From Pseudomonadota bacterium (GTDB lineage: Bacteria > Pseudomonadota > Alphaproteobacteria > Sphingomonadales > Sphingomonadaceae), in the NCBI GenBank assembly GCA_023457895.1, contig JAEXAY010000037.1:1-21750 (forward strand): 21,750 nucleotides of DNA, in the 5' to 3' direction. Below the pieces are notes generated by a model. The model had not been told where the DNA came from. It saw only the letters and a program-made list of their open reading frames with translations, and ran no database searches. A program made the translations under genes and the position numbers. This document shows, piece by piece, positions 16,584 to 21,750 of the stretch. Numbering within the stretch: the first letter of the stretch is position 1; each line of letters opens with the position of its first letter.

Positions 16584-16880
16584 TTATTGAAATTTCTTTA
16601 AATGCTCTCTTATTAATCTGGATGCTTCAAGTGTTTCTTGCTTCATTCCAGTAACATCTCCAAGTTTAAAAAGGTTAGAAATTCTTCTAAAATTATCCGA
16701 GTATTTTGCAAGGTTTTTATAACATTCAATTTCCTCTTCAGTAAGTCTGCTTTTTAAATCTTTTTCGAATGTTAAACGCCTTACAAATTCTGAGACCGAA
16801 AGTCCAGCTTTTTCCGATTTTTTCTCGATAATTCGTTTCTCAATTCCTGAAACCCTAAACTTTATAAATTGGTTTTTCAT
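16584..16880 (-). CDS. mobC: MobC-like relaxosome accessory protein
   Basis: A 98-residue protein, taking the ATG at 16878-16880 (MKNQFIKFRVSGIEKRI). The open frame extends 44 codons further upstream, but that stretch reads through the oriT candidate and looks non-coding. The sequence FRVSGIEKRIIEKKSEKAG then LSVSEFVRRL is a ribbon-helix-helix-like pattern followed by a helical tail, as in MobC proteins that bind oriT and help the relaxase open the nic site. It is directly upstream of the relaxase on the same strand. Confidence 0.8.
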   Translation of the reverse strand: MKNQFIKFRVSGIEKRIIEKKSEKAGLSVSEFVRRLTFEKDLKSRLTEEEIECYKNLAKYSDNFRRISNLFKLGDVTGMKQETLEASRLIREHLKKFQ

Positions 16881-16903
16881 AGTGTGAATTTTTAATAATT
16901 GCT

Positions 16904-16979
16904 GAAGGCGATTTCCTTTTGCGACCTTCGGGAGAAAAAGCGGGATTGTAAGAGTGATCCGCAAAATCTGAAAGATTTG
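16904..16979. other. oriT: Candidate origin of transfer (oriT), three consecutive hairpins
   Basis: In 76 bases between the primase-like gene and mobC there are three inverted repeats. GAAGGCG (16904) pairs with GCGACCTTC (16921-16929) with one bulge. GCGGGAT (16940) pairs with ATCCGC (16957) with one bulge. AAATCT (16964) pairs with AGATTT (16973) around a 3-base loop. The stretch is richer in G and C than its surroundings. Position just upstream of mobC and relaxase is where MOBP elements usually keep oriT. The nic site cannot be read. Confidence 0.5.
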
Positions 16980-17005
16980 TGGACACGAAGACACATCTCG
17001 CTTAA

Positions 17006-17833
17006 TTACCACGCTTTCCTTTGCTTTACAAACTCATTCAAATCTTTGTAATCTCTATATAGTATTGAACCATTTTCTACATTTTCAACTTTAGTTTCAA
17101 TTTGTTGCTTCGTTTTTTCTCCACTCACATCATTATCAAGAAACAGCACAATTTTTTCGTAGCTCTTTAGTTTTTCAATAGCTCTATCCACCATCGCAAC
17201 CGAATTTAAAATCAGTAAATCAGATTCAATATTTTCAGTGATTTCGATGTAAGAAAGTGCATCCATAAACCCTTCAAAAACCAAAACTTCCTTACCAAAA
17301 TTCTCAATTAATGAAATGTCTTTTTTCAAAAGTGAACCTTTATAAAAAGAATTTCGAAGTTCCCAACCATGTGAACAATTTTCAAAACCAATTGCATACA
17401 TTTTCTTCTGATTTATTGTAAACTTTATTTCTCGAGCATAAGGATAAACTTTACTGCTCAAACCTCTTTGTAACAAGTATTTTTTTAAGTTCCAATTTTG
17501 GATTTTTGATACTTCAGTAATCTCATAATTTCTACTTTCAGAAATTAAATTATGCTGATGAAAAGAAGAAAAATTTTGCTGATCTGCCCAGCTAAGCACT
17601 TCGGAAATGGAACAATTCAAATACTTTTGAACAAAATCAACACAATTTCCACCAACTCCCTCGGAAAATAAAAACCAAAGGTTTTTTGATCGTGAAACTT
17701 TGAACGAACTATTAGTTTCCAGGGCAAATGGATTGAAAAACCAAACATCATCGCCAGAAATTTTTGCGGGAAAATGTCCTAAAACGGACAAAATTTCCTC
17801 GATTTTAACTTGATTAAATTTTTTAGCGTTCAT
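17006..17833 (-). CDS. Toprim-domain primase-like protein with a zinc-less CHC2-type domain
   Basis: A 275-residue protein, taking the ATG at 17831-17833 (MNAKKFNQVKIEEILSVLG); an in-frame ATG seven codons upstream is possible. The N-terminal ~80 residues align with the DnaG CHC2 zinc-finger domain pattern (FNPFALETNSSFKV, NLWFLFSEGVGGNCVDFV), but the Cys and His ligands are replaced, so no zinc site remains. The C-terminal half is a Toprim domain with the acidic EVLVFEGFMDALSY near residue 184 and the DxD motif VLFLDNDVSGEK near 231, both intact. Mobile elements use such proteins for priming at their own origin or after transfer. It lies next to the iteron origin, and a solitary iteron sits 35 bases ahead of its start. 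Confidence 0.8.
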   Translation of the reverse strand: MNAKKFNQVKIEEILSVLGHFPAKISGDDVWFFNPFALETNSSFKVSRSKNLWFLFSEGVGGNCVDFVQKYLNCSISEVLSWADQQNFSSFHQHNLISESRNYEITEVSKIQNWNLKKYLLQRGLSSKVYPYAREIKFTINQKKMYAIGFENCSHGWELRNSFYKGSLLKKDISLIENFGKEVLVFEGFMDALSYIEITENIESDLLILNSVAMVDRAIEKLKSYEKIVLFLDNDVSGEKTKQQIETKVENVENGSILYRDYKDLNEFVKQRKAW

Positions 17834-17867
17834 TTTTTTTCTTTTCAAAAGCAAAAAATCTTTATTT

Positions 17868-17887
17868 GGGAGATAAAACCCACTTTT
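17868..17887 (+). repeat. Solitary seventh iteron ahead of the primase-like gene
   Basis: GGGAGATAAAACCCACTTTT is identical to the first and fourth copies of the array at 18087-18212 and in the same orientation, but 219 bases away. It lies in the 5' leader of the primase-like gene. Rep bound here could repress that gene or pair with the array. Confidence 0.8.
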
Positions 17888-18086
17888 TGGCAGAAAAACA
17901 TAAATTTTAATATATTGATTATCAATGCTTTATAATTGTGTTTTTCCTATTTTTTTATCCACATTTATTATTTAATTAATAAATATTATAATAATTAATA
18001 CTATTAATATAATTAAGGGGTAAGATGGTTATTCTTCGGAAACCACTATGAATAAACAGTTACAGAAGATTTTAAATTTGGAAAAT
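17888..18086. other. oriV: AT-rich part of the replication origin with a DnaA box
   Basis: This stretch between the solitary iteron and the array is almost purely A and T from about 17940 to 18015, as expected for a duplex-unwinding region. A perfect DnaA box, TTATCCACA, lies at 17955-17963. A short palindrome ATTGAT-T-ATCAAT is at 17914-17926. No coding sequence is visible. Confidence 0.7.
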
Positions 18087-18212
18087 GGGAGATAAAACCC
18101 ACTTTTCAGGAGATAAAACCCACTTTTCGGGAGATAAAACCCACTTTCTGGGAGATAAAACCCACTTTTTGGGAGATAAAATCCACTTTTCGGGAGATAA
18201 AGTCCACTTTAT
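18087..18212 (+). repeat. Iteron array, six copies at exact 21-bp period
   Basis: Copies of GGGAGATAAAACCCACTTTT start at 18087, 18108, 18129, 18150, 18171 and 18192, each exactly 21 bases apart, about two helical turns. The last two are variants (AATCC and AGTCC for AACCC). The sixth runs over the rep stop codon. Iterons of this size next to a Rep_3-type gene, an AT-rich stretch and a DnaA box define a plasmid-style theta origin. There are no unique spacers, so it is not a CRISPR array. Confidence 0.93.
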
Positions 18213-19219
18213 TTTTCGAGAAGTTTTAAAACAGCTTTTATAAAATTTTCTCCAAGCATATGAGGCTCAATTTTCCCTTTTAATCTTTTGGATAGGGTTT
18301 CATATCCTCGAACTTCATAAAGTTGCCTAATAACCCTTAAATGACTTTCTGAGAGTTGTCTTTTCTTTTTTAAATATTTGAGCGATCTATCAACTTGCAA
18401 ATCATTGATAGAAGCGAATTTTTCATTCTCACCAACAGATTTAATGGTATCATACATAATGAATGAGTATTTACATCCATCAAAACTATAATTGAAACTA
18501 ATGTCATTAAAACCATCCAAATCGGCTTTAATTATTTGTAGAAAATCTCTTTCAAATTTAGATCTGCTTTCATACTTTTCTCGATGAATAGACAATTCTT
18601 TCAGAATATCGCTATATTCCATTTGAACCCCTCCAAACTTTTTAAATTTCAATATCCACATTAAAAAACGGACCGTGTTATTGGATGAAATCTGATAAGG
18701 TAAATTTCGATGCAATGAAAAATATGGACTCATATTCATCAGATGTTGCATAACAGCTTTATCCATTTTAAAAAAAATATGCGTTCGGTTCCAACTAGGT
18801 TCTAAAATGAATGGAACGGCTTTATATCCCTTAATGGATTCGTCTCTCAATTGAAGCCAATTTATATTGGTCATGTTGATGAGTGCTGTTTTTATCACCA
18901 AATTTTTCATTTTCCGACTTGGGTTCAAATCAGAAAGTGGCAATATAAAGTCCACCGTTCCTTGATTAGCCCACCCATCAAAATAATCATCGAATGACAA
19001 TTGCTTTGCATTCATTGACTCGTGAAGTGGCTTAACTGAAATAAATTGGGATTGCTCCTCCTTTATTGATGAAAGAATTGTAACTATGATACGTTGTTCA
19101 ATTATAGAGGTCTCCTGCTTAATTAAAACTTCTCTAAAATCTTTAGAAATGAGAACTTTCTTCCTTTTGGTCGGCGAAAATGATTTCTTGACATCCATGC
19201 CCAAATCATTTTTTTCCAA
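18209..19219 (-). CDS. Rep_3/RepB-family replication initiator
   Basis: A 336-residue initiator of the iteron-plasmid type. The family binds iterons through two winged-helix domains and opens the origin with DnaA. Segments that fit are VLISKDFREVLIKQETSIIEQRI at the start of the first winged helix (residues about 22-45), VDFILPLSDLN, and SSNNTVRFLMWILKF with the KFERDFLQIIKADLDG stretch of the second domain (about 175-240). The six iterons begin at its stop codon. The start at 19219 overlaps the HTH gene by 14 bases; an ATG seven codons later (19198) is also possible. Iterons behind rather than ahead of rep are less usual. No interruption is seen. Confidence 0.85.
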   Translation of the reverse strand: MEKNDLGMDVKKSFSPTKRKKVLISKDFREVLIKQETSIIEQRIIVTILSSIKEEQSQFISVKPLHESMNAKQLSFDDYFDGWANQGTVDFILPLSDLNPSRKMKNLVIKTALINMTNINWLQLRDESIKGYKAVPFILEPSWNRTHIFFKMDKAVMQHLMNMSPYFSLHRNLPYQISSNNTVRFLMWILKFKKFGGVQMEYSDILKELSIHREKYESRSKFERDFLQIIKADLDGFNDISFNYSFDGCKYSFIMYDTIKSVGENEKFASINDLQVDRSLKYLKKKRQLSESHLRVIRQLYEVRGYETLSKRLKGKIEPHMLGENFIKAVLKLLEK

Positions 19220-19487
19220 GTGAAAACTCTAATGCTTCTCTCGAGATTTCGTCTTTAGATTTACTCGAGTTCTGAAGTAAGAATTCATCAATCTTTTTTC
19301 GCTCAAAAAAAAGAACTTTTCCATTGGGCTTAGAAAAAGGAATACTGTTAGAATGAACAAGTTTATAAATATAAGATTTCTTAAATCCTGTGTAATCGGC
19401 AAGTTCTTCAACATTAAGAACGTCTTTCAAACCGAAAATATATTTTTCAATGCGGTTTAACTTGTGGAGGATTAGTTCATTTTCCAT
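19206..19487 (-). CDS. Excisionase-type helix-turn-helix DNA-binding protein
   Basis: A 93-residue protein from the ATG at 19485-19487 (MENELILHKLNRIEKYIF); an in-frame ATG eight codons upstream is less likely by family comparison. The C-terminal half is a MerR-like winged helix (LNVEELADYTGFKKSYIYKL then PFSKPNGKVLFFERKKIDEFLLQN), the HTH_17 type found in excisionases and regulators of Bacteroidota mobile elements. Its end overlaps rep by 14 bases, so the two are coupled. It may control rep or act as recombination directionality factor for the integrase; its distance from the integrase and link to rep favour the first. It lies beyond the terminator at 19532-19568 and must use its own promoter. 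Confidence 0.8.
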   Translation of the reverse strand: MENELILHKLNRIEKYIFGLKDVLNVEELADYTGFKKSYIYKLVHSNSIPFSKPNGKVLFFERKKIDEFLLQNSSKSKDEISREALEFSLGKK

Positions 19488-19531
19488 GTTATGCTTTACT
19501 TTATTGGACAAAGTAAAATCAAGTAAAAAAT

Positions 19532-19568
19532 AAAAAAGGTAACAATACCGACATTGTTACCTTTTTTT
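19532..19568 (-). terminator. Intrinsic terminator downstream of the membrane-protein gene
   Basis: On the minus strand GGTAACAAT (complement of 19553-19561) pairs with ATTGTTACC around a six-base loop and is followed by a run of T. The A/T tracts on both sides let it work in either direction. It separates the membrane-protein and integrase genes from the HTH-rep operon. Confidence 0.85.
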
Positions 19569-19586
19569 TATCAAATGTTACCACAA

Positions 19587-20297
19587 TTATTTTTCTTTGA
19601 AAATATTAGTTATAAGCTCTCTACTTGAACTATTAGGATTATTTATTCCGTCTTTTCTAACTGCACCATAATTGAATAATTCTCCATTTTTATTTTTGAA
19701 TCGAGTACAAAATTCTTTCAAACTTACTTTACTTTTAAATTTTTGAATATAAATTTTATGCAATAAATAAAAGTCAGCATTAGTTATATTCAATTTTGGT
19801 GGATTATTCTCAAATTCATCAATATTGAAATCATCATCTAATAAATCGAAACGTTTAAATTCAGTGTACATTATAATCAAAAAGGATTCTTTTATTCTGT
19901 CTCTTTCAATTGAATTAACTTCAACAATTACAGTTGCGAATGAATTAATACGTTTGTTAACATTATCTATTAATAATCTTTTCTTTTTGTCTATTTCTCG
20001 AATAAAAATGACTATAAAAAAAGTAAACACTGTAATTAACACAAGATAAATTATTGTTAAAAACCAAGAATCATCTGTATTTCCTTGCCAAATTTGTCTA
20101 GTAAGATACAGCGACATAAATCCAAATACTATTGAAAAAGCTACGGCAGCACGATCATGATTTGGGTTCCATGAAATAGGTTCATTTGACAAATATTCAA
20201 AAGCAAATCTCTTAAAATAATTCATTGAAACTAATGCTTGAATTAATACAAAGCTCAATGATGAAATCAAAATAAAATAAACGATTGTTGTTTCCAT
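19587..20297 (-). CDS. Three-helix membrane protein with cytoplasmic C-terminal domain, unknown
   Basis: A 236-residue protein. Hydrophobic helices lie at about residues 4-24 (VYFILISSLSFVLIQALV), 50-68 (AVAFSIVFGFMSLYL) and 77-99 (FLTIIYLVLITVFTFFIVIF). REIDKKKR follows, and a soluble ~130-residue C-terminal region, probably cytoplasmic by the positive charge after helix three. That region is rich in acidic and aromatic residues (EFKRFDLLDDDFNIDEFENN), with no motif I recognise. It starts 12 bases after the integrase stop, so it is likely cotranscribed with it, and is closed by a strong terminator. The organisation, membrane anchor plus soluble domain, recalls entry-exclusion or membrane-acting abortive-infection proteins, but nothing in the sequence proves either. 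Confidence 0.7.
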   Translation of the reverse strand: METTIVYFILISSLSFVLIQALVSMNYFKRFAFEYLSNEPISWNPNHDRAAVAFSIVFGFMSLYLTRQIWQGNTDDSWFLTIIYLVLITVFTFFIVIFIREIDKKKRLLIDNVNKRINSFATVIVEVNSIERDRIKESFLIIMYTEFKRFDLLDDDFNIDEFENNPPKLNITNADFYLLHKIYIQKFKSKVSLKEFCTRFKNKNGELFNYGAVRKDGINNPNSSSRELITNIFKEK

Positions 20298-20309
20298 AAT
20301 ATAAGTATT

Positions 20310-21449
20310 TTAAAGATTAATTTTCAATTCAGGTATCATTTCAGCTGCTTCTTTCATCTTGTTATCAACGATTTTAGCATAAATAGCAGTAGTTCGTATT
20401 TCTCGATGTCCTAATCTTTTAGAAACAGTGTAAATATCTGCGCCATTTTCTAAAAGTAAAACTGCATTTGTATGTCTGGCACTATGAAAAGTGATATGCT
20501 TTGACACACCTGAACGATTACACCAGCGTACAATCTCTGTATTATACGTCATTCCATACTTCAACCCTCTAAAAACTCGATCTTGTGGATTTTGTCGTTC
20601 ACCTAAAAGTTCTCGAGCTTGTTTTGAAATGTACAGATATTCAACGCCATCTGTTTTTTCTTGTCTATAATTCACTTTGAAGAATTCGCCTTCATCACGG
20701 ACTTCTGACCAAACTAATGTATTAATATCACTCCAACGAAGTCCCGATAAACAAGAGAATAAAAAAGCCCTTTTTAATACATCATATTTACAATCAGTTT
20801 TTGCTAGCGACTGGACTTCATCAAAGGTTAAGTATTCTCTTTGACTTTCTGCTTGGTCAAAGGATTTAATCTTAGAGGCATAATTTATGGTTAAATATCC
20901 ATCGTCAAACGCTCTTCGAAGAGCTGCTTTAAATTTATTGAAATAAGAATATTTGGAATTTTGTGAAAGCTGAAGATTACTTTTTGTTAAGGCTTCAGTA
21001 TCAAAATAAGAACGAACGCTTTTAATAAAATTTTCATCAATTTCATCAAAAGTTACATTTTTAGAAACAATCTTTTTAAGATGTTGTAATGTAGAAAACC
21101 AGTTACCGTAATTATTGGATGAATCTAGTTTTTGTTTTTCTTCGGTCAGTTCTTCAAAAAAGGCAAGAAAAGTTCTTTTTGATTTTGTGGTACTTTTTAA
21201 ATCGAATTTTCCTTGTGCATATTCAGCCTTTTTAATTGCTAAAACACTTTCAGCAAAGTCAAGACCTTCCTTGTTATGTTTTCTCTCTGCTGTCGTTTTA
21301 GGATTTGGAAAAAGATAAGTATCTAAATTTTCAAAACTTCGTATATGTCTCCTTTTCCCTTCAGCACTTATTTCTGATCCACGGTAATATTCGATAGAAA
21401 GACTTATTTTTCCATCTTTTAACTTCCTTTTATTTAGTGAAATTTTCAT
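20310..21449 (-). CDS. int: Site-specific tyrosine recombinase (integrase) of the element
   Basis: A 379-residue phage-type integrase. The N-terminal arm-binding-type region (residues 1-90) is followed by a SAM-like core-binding domain (about 105-200) and the catalytic domain. Catalytic residues are visible: Arg in SGLRWSDINTL near 235, His-x-x-Arg in FHSARHTNAV near 320, the second His in RLGHREIRTTA near 343 and the nucleophile Tyr in AIYAKI near 352. All are intact, so the enzyme should work. It is transcribed away from mnmE and starts about 170 bases from the attachment core, the usual place for an element integrase. The 12-bp subterminal repeat lies over its transcription start region, so it may autoregulate. 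Confidence 0.93.
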   Translation of the reverse strand: MKISLNKRKLKDGKISLSIEYYRGSEISAEGKRRHIRSFENLDTYLFPNPKTTAERKHNKEGLDFAESVLAIKKAEYAQGKFDLKSTTKSKRTFLAFFEELTEEKQKLDSSNNYGNWFSTLQHLKKIVSKNVTFDEIDENFIKSVRSYFDTEALTKSNLQLSQNSKYSYFNKFKAALRRAFDDGYLTINYASKIKSFDQAESQREYLTFDEVQSLAKTDCKYDVLKRAFLFSCLSGLRWSDINTLVWSEVRDEGEFFKVNYRQEKTDGVEYLYISKQARELLGERQNPQDRVFRGLKYGMTYNTEIVRWCNRSGVSKHITFHSARHTNAVLLLENGADIYTVSKRLGHREIRTTAIYAKIVDNKMKEAAEMIPELKINL

Positions 21450-21480
21450 TATTTTCGCTTTGTACTACATCCTACTAAAA

Positions 21481-21492
21481 TGTACCACTTTT
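21481..21492 (-). repeat. Right subterminal 12-bp inverted repeat (candidate recombinase arm site)
   Basis: TGTACCACTTTT is the perfect reverse complement of 177-188 at the left end. Locally it pairs with GTGGTACA at 21502-21509 (8-bp arms, 13-base spacer). Confidence 0.5.
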
Positions 21493-21507
21493 ATAAATTG
21501 TGTGGTA

Positions 21508-21515
21508 CAAAATTA
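21508..21515 (-). promoter_or_regulatory. Candidate integrase promoter (-7 element)
   Basis: On the minus strand TAATTTTG matches TAnnTTTG and lies 58 bases before the int ATG. A TTTG sits 16 bases upstream, a little close for the usual -33 spacing. The inverted repeat TGTACCAC/GTGGTACA begins at its last bases, so a protein bound there would block initiation. Confidence 0.4.
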
Positions 21516-21616
21516 GTAACAAATATATGAACAAAGTCTTATAAACGAAAATAAAATTTACATAAATTACTGTAAATCAAATAAAAGAACACAAAAGAAA
21601 CTAAAGGAAAATAAAT

Positions 21617-21634
21617 TTATTTCCCGATACAAAA
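21617..21634. repeat. Right attachment site inside the mnmE 3' end
   Basis: The last 18 bases of mnmE (TTTTGTATCGGGAAATAA on the minus strand, FCIGK-stop) are repeated at 112-129 with two silent differences. The mnmE frame is kept intact by the integration. A 14-bp palindrome, AAATAAATTTATTT (21609-21622), overlaps the stop codon. Confidence 0.8.
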
Positions 21635-21750
21635 CTTAGAAAAGATATTCCCCAACACCTCGTCGTTGGTAAACTCACCCGATATTTCTCCCAACTGTTC
21701 CAAGGCGTTGCGCAGTTCATACGCCAATAACTCGGTAGTAATGTCATGCG
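21617..21750 (-). CDS. mnmE: 3' end of mnmE, tRNA uridine-5-carboxymethylaminomethyl modification GTPase
   Basis: The last 44 codons of MnmE (TrmE/ThdF), which continues beyond the right edge of the window. The visible sequence reads HDITTELLAYELRNALEQLG, then EISGEFTNDEVLGNIF and SKFCIGK before the stop. The C-terminal FCIGK, whose Cys is important for catalysis in MnmE, is diagnostic. MnmE works with MnmG on the wobble uridine of several tRNAs. It is host chromosome, and its end is the integration target of the element. Confidence 0.95.
   Translation of the reverse strand, partial: HDITTELLAYELRNALEQLGEISGEFTNDEVLGNIFSKFCIGK

Larger units (their letters stand above)
112..21634. mobile_element. 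Integrated mobilizable element (IME) carrying a defence island, inserted in the 3' end of mnmE
   Basis: The bounds are two 18-bp direct repeats, 112-129 and 21617-21634, identical at 16 of 18 positions. Both encode FCIGK-stop on the minus strand, and the right copy is the true end of mnmE. A tyrosine recombinase lies directly inside the right end. The backbone holds rep, iterons, a primase-like gene, a candidate oriT, mobC and a relaxase. The cargo is type I restriction, McrBC, HipBA and an ATPase. No VirB/Tra-type secretion genes are visible, so transfer would need a helper; this is inference. The precise crossover point inside the core cannot be read from one integrated copy. Confidence 0.85.

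Noticed and set aside
16881..17012. N-terminal extension of the MobC-like gene by 44 codons
   Set aside because: The extension has no similarity to the family, overlaps the primase-like gene end and covers the hairpin series; the internal ATG gives the normal MobC start.
18087..18212. Regular repeat array that could be taken for CRISPR
   Set aside because: The period is 21 bases with only a 1-base gap between 20-base units, no spacers, and a Rep_3-type gene and DnaA box beside it; these are iterons.
1..21750. tRNA genes at the att sites, prophage genes or type IV secretion genes
   Set aside because: No tRNA-like sequence, capsid, terminase, VirB or Tra protein was recognised; the target is protein-coding mnmE.

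Overview
The window is a strongly AT-rich stretch of a Bacteroidota chromosome, probably Flavobacteriales of the Chryseobacterium/Weeksellaceae kind. The evidence is the flavobacterial-type MnmE C-terminus, the Bacteroidota-style promoter elements (TAnnTTTG), weak Shine-Dalgarno sequences and the gene families present. Nearly all of it is one integrated mobile element of about 21.5 kb, inserted in the 3' end of mnmE. The mnmE tail is intact at the right end (21617-21750, minus strand). An 18-bp copy of its last codons (FCIGK-stop, 16/18 identical) lies at 112-129, giving direct-repeat attachment sites. The first 111 bases are flanking chromosome carrying a degenerate tandem repeat.

Right end to centre is the mobility and replication backbone: a tyrosine recombinase next to mnmE; an unknown three-helix membrane protein with a good terminator behind it; an excisionase-type HTH protein overlapping a Rep_3-type replication initiator; an iteron origin (six copies at exactly 21-bp spacing plus one outlying copy, an AT-rich stretch and a perfect DnaA box); a Toprim primase-like protein whose CHC2-like domain lacks its zinc ligands; a hairpin-rich candidate oriT; a MobC-like protein; a MOBP-type relaxase; and a coiled-coil membrane protein. 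No type IV secretion genes are visible, so the element looks mobilizable (an IME) rather than self-conjugative.

The left two thirds is defence cargo, almost all on the minus strand. It reads hsdR-hsdM-hsdS (type I restriction-modification, hsdS frameshifted at an A7 tract and carrying an in-frame palindromic repeat), a lipoprotein with two zinc ribbons, a leftover second hsdS tail, mcrB (EVE-type domain plus McrB AAA+ GTPase), mcrC, a small gene broken by an amber codon, hipB-hipA and an AAA+/DUF4143-type ATPase. One unrecognised gene on the plus strand (14596-15180) sits between cargo and mobilization module, beside a structured stretch with a possible recombinase relic.

The layout suggests that the backbone integrates, replicates after excision and is mobilized by a helper, while the cargo gives the host stacked restriction (unmethylated DNA by HsdRMS, modified DNA by McrBC) plus a HipA-type kinase module. 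The frameshift, the duplicated hsdS tail, the amber codon and the palindromic insertion show that the cargo is being actively rearranged. No wholly new system can be proven from sequence alone. The best candidates for something undescribed are the zinc-ribbon lipoprotein in the restriction operon, the lone plus-strand gene, and the membrane protein beside the integrase.
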